NCBI RefSeq assembly: GCF_000425625.1
Contig: NZ_KE384418.1
Location: forward strand, 1 to 64,000
DNA length: 64,000 nt
Direction of reading: 5' to 3'
Origin: Stutzerimonas azotifigens DSM 17556
GTDB lineage: Bacteria; Pseudomonadota; Gammaproteobacteria; Pseudomonadales; Pseudomonadaceae
A program made the translations under genes and the position numbers. Below the pieces are notes generated by a model, which searched no databases, was not told the origin of the DNA, and worked only from the letters and a program-made list of their open reading frames with translations. Shown here one piece after another: positions 17,017-26,934 of the stretch. How positions within the stretch are numbered: the stretch's first letter is position 1; every line of letters begins with the position of its first letter.

Positions 17017-18187
17017 TCCCATCGCCGTGGACGCCCCTGTCGGGCAGGGCGAGCCCTACGAACTGATCCCGGTGCTCAGCGTCGCCGAGGCCGAAGTCGA
17101 CCGCCAGCTGCACATCTGCAACGCCTGCCGCTACTGCGAAGGCTTCTGCGCGGTGTTCCCGGCCATGACCCGGCGCCTGGAGTTCGCCAAGGCGGACATC
17201 CACTACCTGGCCAACCTCTGCCACAACTGCGGCGCCTGCCTGCACGCCTGCCAGTATGCGGCGCCCCACGAGTTCGCCGTCAACGTGCCGCAGGCGATGG
17301 CCAAGGTGCGGCTCGACACCTATAGCGATTACGCCTGGCCGGCCGCCTTCGGCGCCCTGTACCGGCGCAACGGGCTGACCATGGCGCTGGCGGGGGCCGC
17401 CGGCCTGGCGCTGTTCCTGCTGCTGGCGCTGCTGGTCAACGGCACCCTGCTGCCCGGGCGCCTGGCCAGCGACTTCTACGCGGTGTTCCCGCACAACACC
17501 CTGGCGCTGATGTTCGGCGGCGCCTTCGGCTTCGCCGTGCTGGCGCTGGGCGTCGGCGTGCGGCGCTTCTGGAAGGGCATCACCCCGGCCGAGACCGAGG
17601 CCGTCGCCACCGGTGCGGCGACGCTGGAGGCCTCCGGCGCGGTGCTCAGGCTCAAGTACCTGGACGGCGGCCACGGCCAGGGCTGCAACAACGAGAGCGA
17701 CCGCTTCACCCTGTGGCGGCGGCGTTACCACCACCTGACCTTCTACGGCTTCATGCTGTGCTTCGCCGCCACCGGCGTGGCCACGCTCTACCATTACCTG
17801 CTCGGCGCCGAGGCGCCCTATCCGGTGTTCAGCCTGCCGGTATTGCTCGGCATCGCCGGCGGCATCGGCCTGGTGATCGGCCCGGCCGGGCTGCTGGTGC
17901 TCGGCTACCGGCGCGACCCGGCCCAGGGCGACGTCGCCCAGCGGCCGATGGACCGGGGTTTCATCGCCCTGCTGCTGCTGATCAGCCTGACCGGCTTCGC
18001 CCTGCTGATCGGCCGCGACACCGGCGCCATGGCGATCCTGCTGGCGGTGCACCTGGGCGTGGTGATGGCCTTCTTCCTGACCATGCCCTACGGCAAGTTC
18101 GCCCATGGCATCTTCCGCAGCGCCGCGCTGCTAAAGTACGCGATCGAGAAAAGGCAACCGGACCGGCTCAAGCTGGGCAGCGAGTGA
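17003..18187 (+). CDS. tcuB: TcuB: Fe-S/haem membrane electron-transfer protein
   Basis: 394 residues (CitB/TcuB family). The N-terminal part has two cysteine clusters, [12 protein letters not shown] near residue 35 and [16 protein letters not shown] near 72, fitting 4Fe-4S centres. The C-terminal two-thirds has about six hydrophobic segments with histidines ([22 protein letters not shown]) suited to haem. It passes electrons from reduced TcuA to the quinone pool at the inner membrane. ATG 17003, preceded by GAAGGAAAA, lies inside the tcuA 3' end. Confidence 0.9.
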   Translation: MQLRDPIAVDAPVGQGEPYELIPVLSVAEAEVDRQLHICNACRYCEGFCAVFPAMTRRLEFAKADIHYLANLCHNCGACLHACQYAAPHEFAVNVPQAMAKVRLDTYSDYAWPAAFGALYRRNGLTMALAGAAGLALFLLLALLVNGTLLPGRLASDFYAVFPHNTLALMFGGAFGFAVLALGVGVRRFWKGITPAETEAVATGAATLEASGAVLRLKYLDGGHGQGCNNESDRFTLWRRRYHHLTFYGFMLCFAATGVATLYHYLLGAEAPYPVFSLPVLLGIAGGIGLVIGPAGLLVLGYRRDPAQGDVAQRPMDRGFIALLLLISLTGFALLIGRDTGAMAILLAVHLGVVMAFFLTMPYGKFAHGIFRSAALLKYAIEKRQPDRLKLGSE

Positions 18188-18266
18188 AGCCGCCGCCCGG
18201 CCGGCGGTCCGGATCATCGGCACGCGTCGGCGCGGACCACGGGCTGGCGACCAGGGAGAGTTGCGC

Positions 18267-19244
18267 ATGCATATCGTCATCCCCGACGACTACCAGAACG
18301 TCATCCGTTCGCTGGACTGTTTCGCCATGATCGACGGGCACAGCGTCAGCGTCTACCACGATGCGGAAAACGACCCCGAGCGGCTGGCCGAGCGCTTCGC
18401 CGACGCCGATGCCCTGGTGCTGACGCGCGAGCGCACGGCCATCGGCGAGGCGCTGCTGGCCCGGCTGCCGCGGCTCAAGCTGATCAGCCAGACCGGCAAG
18501 GTCGCGGCGCACCTCGACCTCGCCGCCTGCACCCGGCACGGCGTGGCGGTGATGGAAGGGCGCGGCTCTCCGATCGCGCCGGCCGAGCTGGCCTGGAGCC
18601 TGATGCTGATGGCGCGGCGGCAACTGGTGCCGGCGATCCGGGGACTGTATGCCGGGCAGTGGCAGGTCAACCTTGGCGAGCGGCTGTGCGGGCAGACGCT
18701 CGGCATCTGGGGCTACGGCAAGATCGGCCAGCGCCTGGCGCGCTACGCCCAGGCCTTCGAGATGCCGGTGCTGGTGTGGGGCAGCGAGGCTTCGCGCGCG
18801 GCCGCCGAGCGCGATGGCCACCGCGCCGCGACCAGCCGCGAGGCGTTCTTCGCCGAGGCCGACGTGCTCAGCCTCAACCTGCGGCTGGTGGAGGGCACCC
18901 GGCACCTGGTCACCGCCGAGGACCTGGCGCGCATGAAGCCGAGCGCGCTGCTGCTCAACATCAGCCGCGCCGAGCTGATCGCACCCGGCGCACTGCTCCA
19001 GGCGCTCGATCAGGGGCGCCCGGGCTTCGCCGCGCTCGACGTGTTTGAGCAGGAGCCGCTGGTCGACCCCGGGCATCCGCTGCTGCGCCATCCGAAGGTG
19101 CTGTGCACGCCGCACCTGGGCTACGTGGAGCGCCAGGGGTACGAGCTCTACTTCGGCGACGCCTTCGCCAACGTGCGCGCCTTCTTCGCCGGCGAGGCGT
19201 GCGAGCTGGCCAATCCGGAGGTCGGCGTACGGCGTGGCGGCTGA
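18267..19244 (+). CDS. D-2-hydroxyacid dehydrogenase family protein
   Basis: 325 residues. The NAD-binding motif is GIWGYGKIGQRLARYAQAF near 149. The catalytic triad is present: Arg in LLNISRAELI, Glu in DVFEQEPLVDPGHPLL, His in CTPHLGYVE. Reaction: NAD(P)-linked oxidation or reduction of a D-2-hydroxyacid; the substrate is not deducible. It follows tcuB by 79 bp on the same strand, so it probably belongs to the cassette, although it is not part of the Salmonella tcu operon. ATG 18267 is preferred over TTG 18261 because GGGAG sits eight bases before the ATG. Confidence 0.85.
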   Translation: MHIVIPDDYQNVIRSLDCFAMIDGHSVSVYHDAENDPERLAERFADADALVLTRERTAIGEALLARLPRLKLISQTGKVAAHLDLAACTRHGVAVMEGRGSPIAPAELAWSLMLMARRQLVPAIRGLYAGQWQVNLGERLCGQTLGIWGYGKIGQRLARYAQAFEMPVLVWGSEASRAAAERDGHRAATSREAFFAEADVLSLNLRLVEGTRHLVTAEDLARMKPSALLLNISRAELIAPGALLQALDQGRPGFAALDVFEQEPLVDPGHPLLRHPKVLCTPHLGYVERQGYELYFGDAFANVRAFFAGEACELANPEVGVRRGG

Positions 19245-19251
19245 GCTTCCG

Positions 19252-19300
19252 GCAGGCCTGCGGCCTGCATCGCCGCGAGGGCGCGCCTCCCACAGTGTCC
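19252..19300. repeat. Half copy of the dispersed GTGGGAGG repeat
   Basis: CTGCATCGCCGCGAGGGCGC followed by GCCTCCCACAG matches the left half of the copies near 41.0 and 53.5 kb. A short AAGCCTTC direct repeat (about 19327-19351) follows. No gene lies here. Confidence 0.55.
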
Positions 19301-19393
19301 GGTGTGCATTTGCCGCTTGTGTGGGCTTCAAGCCTTCAAGCCTTCAAGCCTCAGGCTGATCGGCGGGCACTCGACCTTGCGGCTTTCGCACAG

Positions 19394-19411
19394 CGTCAAA
19401 TAATCTTGACA
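19394..19411. promoter_or_regulatory. Inverted repeat upstream of phhR
   Basis: CGTCAA-ATAATC-TTGACA, arms GTCAA/TTGAC, has the 18-bp, 6-bp-spacer geometry of a TyrR/PhhR box but C in place of A in each arm. It lies 62 bp before the phhR start. TTGACA could also serve as a -35 element. Confidence 0.4.
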
Positions 19412-19472
19412 GCCGACGGCGATGCGACCGGATCGTGCCGCCCGCCCCATAACAACAAGACGGTCTTCTTTC

Positions 19473-21026
19473 GTGCGCATCCGCATCCTCTGTCAGAACC
19501 GCGTGGGCATCCTGCGCGACATGCTCAACCAACTGGTCGACTACGGCATCAACGTCGCCCGCGGCGAGGTCGGCGGTGAGCACGGCAATGCCGTGTACCT
19601 GCACTGCCCGAACCTGATGAACCTGCAACTGCAGGCCTTGCGGCCGAAGCTCGAGGCGCTGCCCGGGGTGTTCGAGGTGCGGCGGGTCGGGCTGATGCCC
19701 AGCGAACGGCACCACATGGAGCTGAACGCCCTGCTCGGTGCGCTGGAGTTCCCGGTGCTGTCGATCGACATGGGCGGCCACATCGTCGCCGCCAACCGCG
19801 CAGCGGCGCAGTTGCTCGGAGTGCGGGTGGACGAGGTGCCGGGCATCGCCCTGTCGCGCTACGCCGAGGATTTCGACCTGCCGGAGCTGGTGCGGGCCAA
19901 CCGCGCGCGGATCAACGGGCTGCGGGTGAAGATCCGCGGCGACGTGTTCCTCGCCGACATCGCGCCGCTGCAGTCCGAGCACGAGGACAGCGAGGCGCTG
20001 GCCGGCGCCGTGCTCACGCTGCACCGCGCCGACCGCGTCGGCGAGCGCATCTACCAGGTGCGCAAGCAGGAGCTGCGCGGCTTCGACAGCATCTTCCAGA
20101 GTTCCAGGCGGATGGCCGCGGTGGTGCGCGAGGCCCGGCGCATGGCACCGCTGGACGCGCCGCTGCTGATCGAGGGCGAGACCGGTACCGGCAAGGAGCT
20201 GCTGGCACGCGCCTGCCACCTGTCCAGCCCGCGCGGCCAGTCGCCGTTCATGGCGCTGAACTGTGCCGGGCTGCCGGAATCCATGGCCGAGACCGAGCTG
20301 TTCGGCTACGGCCCCGGCGCCTTCGAGGGCGCGCGACCGGAGGGCAAGCTCGGGCTGCTGGAGCTGACCGCCGGCGGCACGCTGTTTCTCGACGGCGTCG
20401 GCGAGATGAGCCCGCGGCTGCAGGCCAAGCTCGTGCGCTTCCTGCAGGACGGCGGCTTCCGCCGGGTCGGCAGCGACGAGGAGGTGTTCCTCGACGTGCG
20501 GGTGATCTGCGCCACCCAGCAGGACCTGTCCGAGCTGTGCGCCCGCGGCGAATTCCGCCAGGACCTCTATCACCGGCTGAATGTGCTGTCGCTTCAGATC
20601 CCGCCGTTGCGCGAGTGCCTCGACGGCCTCGAGCCGCTGGCCCTGCACTTCATCGACCAGGCCAGCCGGCAGATCGGCTGCCCGCTGCCGCAGCTCTCGC
20701 CCGAGGCGCTGGAGCGGCTGGCCGGCTACCACTGGCCGGGCAACGTGCGGCAGCTGGAGAACACCCTGTTCCAGGCCGTGTCGCTATGCGAGGGCGGGCT
20801 GATCAGGCCGGCGCACATCCGCCTGCCGGGCTACGGGGCGGCGCAGCCGCTGGGCGACTTTTCCCTCGACGGCAGCCTGGCGGAGATTCTCGGGCGCTTC
20901 GAGAAGGCGGTGCTGCAGAGCCTCTACGCGCAGCACCCGAGCAGCCGCCAGCTGGGCAAGCGGCTCGGCGTGTCGCACACCACCGTCGCCAACAAGCTGC
21001 GCGACCACGGCATCGGCCGCGAGTAG
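19473..21026 (+). CDS. phhR: Aromatic amino acid regulator PhhR, TyrR family
   Basis: 517 residues: ACT-like domain (RIRILCQNRVGILRDMLNQL, about 1-75), PAS (about 80-190), AAA+ ATPase (about 205-430; Walker A GETGTGKE near 235, Walker B GTLFLDGVGE near 305) and a Fis-type helix-turn-helix (RQLGKRLGVSHTTVANKLRDHGIG). The sequence is very close to PhhR of other pseudomonads. Its GAFTGA position reads GAFEGA and the Walker B Glu is partly altered (LDGVGE), as known for TyrR-type proteins. It activates phhABC with phenylalanine or tyrosine. Start GTG 19473. It is separated from phhA by the tcu cassette. Confidence 0.93.
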   Translation: MRIRILCQNRVGILRDMLNQLVDYGINVARGEVGGEHGNAVYLHCPNLMNLQLQALRPKLEALPGVFEVRRVGLMPSERHHMELNALLGALEFPVLSIDMGGHIVAANRAAAQLLGVRVDEVPGIALSRYAEDFDLPELVRANRARINGLRVKIRGDVFLADIAPLQSEHEDSEALAGAVLTLHRADRVGERIYQVRKQELRGFDSIFQSSRRMAAVVREARRMAPLDAPLLIEGETGTGKELLARACHLSSPRGQSPFMALNCAGLPESMAETELFGYGPGAFEGARPEGKLGLLELTAGGTLFLDGVGEMSPRLQAKLVRFLQDGGFRRVGSDEEVFLDVRVICATQQDLSELCARGEFRQDLYHRLNVLSLQIPPLRECLDGLEPLALHFIDQASRQIGCPLPQLSPEALERLAGYHWPGNVRQLENTLFQAVSLCEGGLIRPAHIRLPGYGAAQPLGDFSLDGSLAEILGRFEKAVLQSLYAQHPSSRQLGKRLGVSHTTVANKLRDHGIGRE

Positions 21027-21334
21027 CGCGCGGCGCGTTCGCCCTGGCGAAGGGAGCCGGCTCGTGGGAGCAACTGTCTGGCCGCAGAACAGGTCCCGGA
21101 TCGCCGTTCGCAGCCAAGGGCGCCCGGCTCGCAGTCGCCGCCAGGGCACGCAACCCACGGGGATGTGGTGAATGCCTAGCCGTCGGGAGCCTCCCACAGG
21201 ATTCGGTGAGCACCCTTTGCTTTCGTGGGAGGCCCGCCCTCGGGGCGATGCTCTGCAGGAGCGGTCTGACCGCGACGACTCTGGGTGGCGAATCGTTAGC
21301 GGTCGAGACCCACGAGGCGGGGAGCGATGGCCGC
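21027..21334. repeat. Intergenic with dispersed GTGGGAGG repeat, copy 2
   Basis: No gene is visible. From about 21162 to 21256 it carries the near-identical reverse complement of the repeat at 14205-14300 (GGAGCCTCCCACAGGATTCG, then GTGGGAGGCCCGCCCTCGGG). A GAGCGGTCTGACCGC hairpin follows. The two copies are inverted and about 6.9 kb apart. Confidence 0.75.
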
Positions 21335-24300
21335 CTAACGCTCGATCATCTCGCGCACGCGCTGGGCCAGGGTCTCGATGGCGAAGGGCTTGGTCAGCAT
21401 TTCCATGCCCGGCTCGAGGAAGCCGCTGGCCAGGGTGGCGTTCTCGGCATAGCCGGTGATGAACAGCACCTTCAGCTCCGGACGATCCAGGCGTGCCTGA
21501 TCGGCCAGCTGGCGGCCGTTCATGCCGGGCAGGCCCATGTCGGTGATCAGCAGGTCGATGCCGTTGCGGCTATGCAGCAGTTGCAGGCCGTCGGGGCCGT
21601 CGGCCGCCTCCAGCGTGCGGTAGCCGAGGTCGCGCAGGACTTCGACGATCAGGTCGCGCACCACCGGCTCGTCCTCGACAACCAGCACCGTTTCGCCTTC
21701 CTCGGTGCGGTGTGCATCGTTGAGGCCTGCCAGTTGCTGGTCGTCTTCAGCCTCGCCATACGCGCGCGGCAGGTACAACTTGACCGTCGAGCCCTGGCCG
21801 ACCTCCGAGTAGATGCGCGCGTGGCCCTCGGACTGCTGGGCGAAGCCGTAGATCATCGACAGCCCGAGGCCGGTGCCCTGGCCCACCGGCTTGGTGGTGA
21901 AGAAGGGGTCGAAGGCGCGCTCGATCACCTGCGGCGCCATGCCGGTGCCGGTGTCGGTCACGGCGATGCACACGTACTGGCCGGGCTTGAGGTGGTGGAA
22001 GCGCGCGGTGTAGGTGCGATCTAGATGGGTGTTGCAGGTCTCGATGGTGAGCTTGCCGCCGGCGGACATGGCATCGCGGGCGTTGATCGCCAGGTTGAGG
22101 ATGGCGCTCTCTAGCTGGTTGGGATCGCACAGCGTCAGCCACAGGCCGCCGGCGGTCACCAGTTCCAGATCGATGCTCTCGCCCAGGGTGCGGCGCAGCA
22201 GCTCCTCCATCGACACCACCATCCGGTTGGCGTCCACCGGCTTGGGCGCCAGCGGTTGGCGACGGGCGAAGGCGAGCAGGCGGTGGGTCAGCGCCCCGGC
22301 GCGGGTAGCCGAGGCCATGGCCGCATGGTGATAGCGCTCGACGGCGTCGAAACGCCCTTGGGCGATGCGTATCTGCATCATGTCCAGCGAGCCGATGATG
22401 CCGGTCAGCAGGTTGTTGAAATCGTGGGCGATGCCACCGGTGAGCTGGCCGACCGCTTCCATCTTCTGCGCCTGGCGCAGCGCTTCCTCGGCCAGCTGCA
22501 GCGCCTGGGCCTGCTCCTTTTCGGCGTTGATGTCGCGACCCACGGCGTGGATCAGCCCGTCCTCCGGCACGGCGATCCAGGACAGCCAGCGGTAGCTGCC
22601 GTCCTTGTGCCGGCAGCGGTTTTCCAGGCGCAGCGTGGTCTTTCCGGTCGTCAGGTCCTCGACCTCGGCGCGGGTGTGGTCCAGGTCGTCCGGATGGATG
22701 AATTCGTAGAACCGATGGCCCAGCAGTTCGTGCTCCTCCCAGCCGAGCAGGTGCTGCCAGGCCGGGTTGACCGCGTTGATGGTGCCGTCGAACCGCGCCA
22801 CCAGCATCATCGCGGCGGAGAGCCGCCACATCCGGTCGCGGTCGGCAGTGCGTTCGGCGACCTGGGCCTCCAGCGTCTCGTTCAGGGTGCGCAGCGCCTG
22901 CTCGGCCTCCAGGCGCTTGAGCACCGCGCCGGCCGAACGGGTCATGGCCTCGATGATGGCGATTTCATCGTCGGTCGCGGGGTGCGGCCTCGACCAGCGC
23001 AGTCCTATGGCGGCGATCGATTCGCCATCGCTGACGATCGGCACCATCACCAGGCCGCGCACGGTATTGGCATCGTAGAGCTCCGGGACGGCCCTGGGGT
23101 CCTGGCTCACGTCGGTGATGGCGATGGTCCGTTGGGTGTGCATCGCCTGCCCGGAGAGGCAGTCGCGCATCGCGATGCGCCGCCCGGTCCAGAGCGGGGT
23201 CGGACTGATTTCCTCGACGCAGTGGCACATCTCGCCCTCGCGCAGTACCAGCGCCACGCCGTCGGCCCCGGCGAGCCTGGCGCCGGCCTCCGCGAGAATG
23301 CCGATCAGCTCCTTCAGCGAGTGGGCCGAGGGCGTCCGCTCGATCGCCTCGGAAAGGATCTGCAGCCGCTCGTTGCGCAGGTTGGCCAGGGCTTCGACCT
23401 CCTTGCGCTGTTCGATCTCCAGTTGCGAGGCGCGGAACAGCCGCGCGTTGTCGATGGCGATCGCCGCCTGCCCGGCGATGCCGATCAGCAGATGCTCGTG
23501 TTCCTCGTTGAACATGCCCGGCGCTTCGTGCCCGAACAGCAGGCCGCCGAGCACTTCGCCGGAACGCGACATCACCGGCACCGCCAGGTAGCTGCGCACC
23601 GGCAGATGGCCCTCGGGCATGCCGCGATGGGGCGCGTTGCGGCCATAGCGTGGGTCGCGGGTGATGTCGTCCGAGCGCATCACCCCGAGGCCCTTGAAGG
23701 TCTGGCTGAACACCGCGGTGTTGCGCGGCATGGGGAATTTCGAGAAGGCCTCGCGGGCCACGCCGGAGAGGGCGTAGAGCATGTAGCTCTCGCCCGCCTG
23801 GTCGATCACGTTGTAGAAGAAGGCGCCGAACTGCGCGCCGGTCAGCGCCACGGCGGCGTCGGTGGCCTCCTGCACCAGCTTGTCGAGGTCCAGTTCGGCG
23901 GCCAGGCGCGTGCCGACCCGGTTGAGGATGCGCAGCCGGTTGGTTTCCAGGCGCAGGGCCTCCTGCGCGGCGCGGTGGCTGGAGATGTCGATGTGCGCGC
24001 CGATCCAGGAGCTGACCCGGCCTTGGGCGTCGAACTGCGGCGTGGAGCTGATCGAGAACAGCCCCCAGGAGCCGTCGCGCCGGCGCACGCGACATTCCAC
24101 CCGGTAGGCGCGGCGCTCCTTGATGGCCGCCAGCCAGCCGTCCATCGCCGCCTGGATGTCGCCCGGATGCAGGGCCTGGGTCCAACCCCAGCCCTTGTAC
24201 TGCTCGAAGGTCTGCCCGGTCAGCGCCTCCCAGCCCGGCTGCCGGGTGCTGACCTCGCCGTTGGCCTCGGTGGTCCAGACGATCGACTCGATCGACTCCT

Positions 24301-25138
24301 CGGCGGCCTGCACATGCGCCTCGTGGGGCTGCGCGGGGGCCGGGCCCCGCCGGCTGTGGGTGATGTCCTGGGCGATGCAGATGATCCGCTCCGGCTCGCC
24401 TTCGCCGCCCAGGCAGGGCACCACCTGGACGTCCCACCAGCGGGGGATGCCGCTGGCGGTCGGCGCCAGCCCCTGGAAGCGCCCGATCCCGCCCTTGGCT
24501 GCACGGGCCAGGGCCTGCTGTGCATCGTGGCGGTCCTGGCCGGACCACCAGTCGGCCCATTGCTGGTCGACGTAGCGGGAGAAGTCGTCGACCTCCATGA
24601 TGCGCTTGCAGCCTTCGCTCATGTATTTGAGCCGGCCATCGAGGCTGAGCACGATCAGCCCGCTGCTCAGCGCGTCCGGTACGCGCCAGCCGGTGGCGCT
24701 CTGCTCGCGCGTCAGCTGGATGGCCAGGTACTGTTCGGTGCGGTCGCGCAGAATCTTGAGAAACCCGATGATTTCGCCGGACGGCATCGTGAGCGGCTGC
24801 ATTTCGCCCAGCGCCCAGAACTGCGAGCCGTCGCGGCGCTCGTGCCAGCGCTCGTCGGCGGCCCGGCGCTCGGCCAGGGCCATTTCCCGCTCCTCCTGCG
24901 GGCGGCCGGAGGCGCGGTCTTCTGGTGTGACGAACAGGTCGGCCGGCTGGCCGAGCACTTCGTCCTGCCGCCAGCCGAGCAGGCGGCAGGCACCCTCGTT
25001 CCAGAACGTGATCCGGCCTTCCATGTCCGTGGCGATGATGCCGTAGTCCTGAGCGCTTTCGAGGATGGCCGAGAGCAACGCCTCGTTGTCCAGCGGCAGG
25101 CGGGTCTCGGGCGACGGCGTTTCACGGGTGTCTTTCAA
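21335..25138 (-). CDS. Soluble hybrid histidine kinase, PAS/GAF-rich
   Basis: 1267 residues with no membrane segment. Rough order: PAS 20-135, PAS 150-265, PAS 275-395 ([22 protein letters not shown]), GAF 405-565, GAF 590-745, PAS 770-885, HisKA (His905 in [11 protein letters not shown]), HATPase (N box [10 protein letters not shown] near 1015, DTGTGM near 1063, GQGTGLGLS near 1087) and a C-terminal receiver (1148-1267, Asp1200 in ITDMGLPG, Lys1250). It should sense cytoplasmic cues, perhaps through cofactor-binding GAF/PAS domains, and relay phosphate internally. No response regulator or output gene is adjacent. The start is TTG 25138, with AGG six bases upstream; no better start exists in frame. 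Confidence 0.88.
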   Translation of the reverse strand: MKDTRETPSPETRLPLDNEALLSAILESAQDYGIIATDMEGRITFWNEGACRLLGWRQDEVLGQPADLFVTPEDRASGRPQEEREMALAERRAADERWHERRDGSQFWALGEMQPLTMPSGEIIGFLKILRDRTEQYLAIQLTREQSATGWRVPDALSSGLIVLSLDGRLKYMSEGCKRIMEVDDFSRYVDQQWADWWSGQDRHDAQQALARAAKGGIGRFQGLAPTASGIPRWWDVQVVPCLGGEGEPERIICIAQDITHSRRGPAPAQPHEAHVQAAEESIESIVWTTEANGEVSTRQPGWEALTGQTFEQYKGWGWTQALHPGDIQAAMDGWLAAIKERRAYRVECRVRRRDGSWGLFSISSTPQFDAQGRVSSWIGAHIDISSHRAAQEALRLETNRLRILNRVGTRLAAELDLDKLVQEATDAAVALTGAQFGAFFYNVIDQAGESYMLYALSGVAREAFSKFPMPRNTAVFSQTFKGLGVMRSDDITRDPRYGRNAPHRGMPEGHLPVRSYLAVPVMSRSGEVLGGLLFGHEAPGMFNEEHEHLLIGIAGQAAIAIDNARLFRASQLEIEQRKEVEALANLRNERLQILSEAIERTPSAHSLKELIGILAEAGARLAGADGVALVLREGEMCHCVEEISPTPLWTGRRIAMRDCLSGQAMHTQRTIAITDVSQDPRAVPELYDANTVRGLVMVPIVSDGESIAAIGLRWSRPHPATDDEIAIIEAMTRSAGAVLKRLEAEQALRTLNETLEAQVAERTADRDRMWRLSAAMMLVARFDGTINAVNPAWQHLLGWEEHELLGHRFYEFIHPDDLDHTRAEVEDLTTGKTTLRLENRCRHKDGSYRWLSWIAVPEDGLIHAVGRDINAEKEQAQALQLAEEALRQAQKMEAVGQLTGGIAHDFNNLLTGIIGSLDMMQIRIAQGRFDAVERYHHAAMASATRAGALTHRLLAFARRQPLAPKPVDANRMVVSMEELLRRTLGESIDLELVTAGGLWLTLCDPNQLESAILNLAINARDAMSAGGKLTIETCNTHLDRTYTARFHHLKPGQYVCIAVTDTGTGMAPQVIERAFDPFFTTKPVGQGTGLGLSMIYGFAQQSEGHARIYSEVGQGSTVKLYLPRAYGEAEDDQQLAGLNDAHRTEEGETVLVVEDEPVVRDLIVEVLRDLGYRTLEAADGPDGLQLLHSRNGIDLLITDMGLPGMNGRQLADQARLDRPELKVLFITGYAENATLASGFLEPGMEMLTKPFAIETLAQRVREMIER

Positions 25139-25553
25139 AACGGACCTATCTCATGGAGTGCGCGTCGACAGCGGAACGGGCGGGGGCGCTCCCCGGGTTG
25201 TCTTGGTGTGACGTCCCCCCGGCAGCCCCGGTTCCAGCGAGACGTCATCGGGCGCCGCGACGAACACCCGTACACGCAGGTTCCCTGTGGCAGGCGCGCC
25301 CTTCATGGCGTCCTGGAAAAAAAGCACGGTAGCGCCCCTGTGCCCTTGGCTGGCTGGGGCCGCGGGGCTCTCCTCATCCGGCCCTGCGGGCCACCTTCTC
25401 CCGGGGGAAGGGAAAAGCGGAGCTGTGGGAGCGGTCTCGACCGCGAACGGACCTGCACGACGCCGAGGCCAGCGACTTCTCTCCTCCAGAATGGGCCGGG
25501 GGCAGCGGCGGAGCCGGCGGCACGCTCCGGGGCGCGTCGGCTTCGTCTATCGG
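25139..25553. repeat. Intergenic with CATCCGGCC palindromic repeat
   Basis: No gene is seen in 415 bp. Around 25372-25449 there is a single copy of CATCCGGCCCTGCGGGCCAC followed by TTCTCCCGGGGGAAGGGAAA and the hairpin GAGCGGTCTCGACCGC. The rest shows no clear structure; the promoter of the kinase must lie in its right-hand (upstream) part near 25140-25250. Confidence 0.6.
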
Positions 25554-26678
25554 TCAGCCGCGGTAATAGCGCTGCGGCACGAAGGGCGTCCTGGCGACCT
25601 TCATCGCCACCTGCTTGCCGCGCACCACCGCCCAGACCTCGCTGTCCGGCGCCGCGCTTCCGCTGGCCAGGTAACCCATGGCCACCGGCGCGCCCAGCGT
25701 CGGGCCGAAGCCGCCGCTGGTGACCTCGCCGAGCGGATTGCCCTCGGCATCGACGATGAGCGCGCCTTCGCGCACCGGCACGCGCTCCTGCGGCAGCAGG
25801 CCGACACGCTTGCGCGCCACGCCGTCGCGCTGCTGGGCGAACACCCGCTCGGCGCCGGGGAAGCCGCCGGCCCGCGCGCCGTCGGCGCGGCGTACCCTGG
25901 AGATGGCCCACAGCAGGCTGGCCTCGACCGGCGTGGTGGCGGTGCTCATGTCGTGGCCGTAGAGGCACAGGCCGGCTTCCAGGCGCAGCGAGTCGCGCGC
26001 GCCCAGGCCGATCGGCTGGACCTCCGGTTGTGCCAGCAGCTGGCGGGCGAGCGTTTCGGCCGCGGCCACCGGCACGGAAATTTCGAAGCCGTCCTCGCCG
26101 GTGTAGCCCGAACGGCTGACGATGCAGTCGATGCCGGCGACCTGGACCCGGCGAATCTGCATGAAGGTCATGCCGCTCACCTCCGGCGCCAGGCGGGCCA
26201 GGGCGTCGGCCGCCTTCGGGCCCTGCAGGGCGAGCAGCGCGCGGTCGTCGAACAGGCTCTCGATGGCGCAGCGGCTGCCGATGTGGCGCTGCAGGTGCGC
26301 CAGGTCCTGCTCCTTGCAGGCGGCGTTGACCACCAGGAACAGGGTGTCGTCGCCGAGGTTGGCGACCATCAGGTCGTCGAGGATGCCGCCGTTGTCGTCG
26401 GTGAACAGCGCGTAGCGCTGCAGGCCCAGCGGCAGGTCGAGGATGTCCACCGGCACCAGGGTTTCCAGCGCGGCGGCGGCGTCCGGGCCGCGCAGCAGGA
26501 TCTGGCCCATGTGCGAGACGTCGAACAGCCCGGCCTGGTCGCGGGTGTGCAGGTGTTCCTTGAGCACGCCGAGCGGGTACTGCACCGGCATGTCGTAGCC
26601 GGCGAACGGCACCATGCGCGCGCCCAGCTCGAGATGCAGGGCGTGCAGCGGGGTCTTGGCGAGGGTTTCGGTGGTCAT
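25554..26678 (-). CDS. gcvT: Glycine cleavage system aminomethyltransferase (T protein)
   Basis: 374 residues, standard GcvT length. Conserved stretches include [27 protein letters not shown] (about 18-44), [11 protein letters not shown], and [15 protein letters not shown] near 190, with [20 protein letters not shown] near 222, which holds the catalytic Asp region. T protein releases ammonia from the aminomethyl-lipoyl H protein and forms methylene-THF. It is the last gene of the minus-strand cluster, 256 bp after sdaA; the spacer contains a repeat element. Confidence 0.95.
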   Translation of the reverse strand: MTTETLAKTPLHALHLELGARMVPFAGYDMPVQYPLGVLKEHLHTRDQAGLFDVSHMGQILLRGPDAAAALETLVPVDILDLPLGLQRYALFTDDNGGILDDLMVANLGDDTLFLVVNAACKEQDLAHLQRHIGSRCAIESLFDDRALLALQGPKAADALARLAPEVSGMTFMQIRRVQVAGIDCIVSRSGYTGEDGFEISVPVAAAETLARQLLAQPEVQPIGLGARDSLRLEAGLCLYGHDMSTATTPVEASLLWAISRVRRADGARAGGFPGAERVFAQQRDGVARKRVGLLPQERVPVREGALIVDAEGNPLGEVTSGGFGPTLGAPVAMGYLASGSAAPDSEVWAVVRGKQVAMKVARTPFVPQRYYRG

Positions 26679-26696
26679 GTGGGCTCCTTGGAAGAA

Positions 26697-26931
26697 GGCT
26701 GGAGGTAAGAGGCTGGAGGCTGGACGAGGTGTGGCCGCAACGCCTTCACCTGCTGCCTCGGCCTTGGTTGTGTTGTCCTGTCAGGTACGGGTTTGTCTGC
26801 GAGCCGGTACCTCATTGTTCGCGACCAAGGTCGCTCCTACGGTTGGGGTGGGGTCAGAGCCCGCGGGAGGTTGGCCATGGCCCGGCGGCGAGGTCGCCTG
26901 CCGTCCAGCCTTCCAGCCTTCCAGCCCGCTT
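26697..26931. repeat. Inverted GGCTGGA minisatellites flanking a REP, between sdaA and gcvT
   Basis: GGCTGGAGG and AGGCTGGAGGCTGGAC (about 26697-26724) are the inverted counterpart of GTCCAGCCTTCCAGCCTTCC (from 26908). They enclose about 185 bp that holds a minus-strand REP variant (GTAGGAGCGACCTTGGTCGC, 26819-26840). The arrangement looks like a small insertion element. Confidence 0.5.
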
Positions 26932-26934
26932 TCC

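Noticed and set aside
16018-17022. Minus-strand 334-codon frame over tcuA
   Set aside because: Antisense shadow; tcuA has clear FAD and family motifs.
22256-25723. An 1155-codon plus-strand frame across the hybrid kinase
   Set aside because: Antisense shadow of the kinase gene. It lacks any family signal and a ribosome site.
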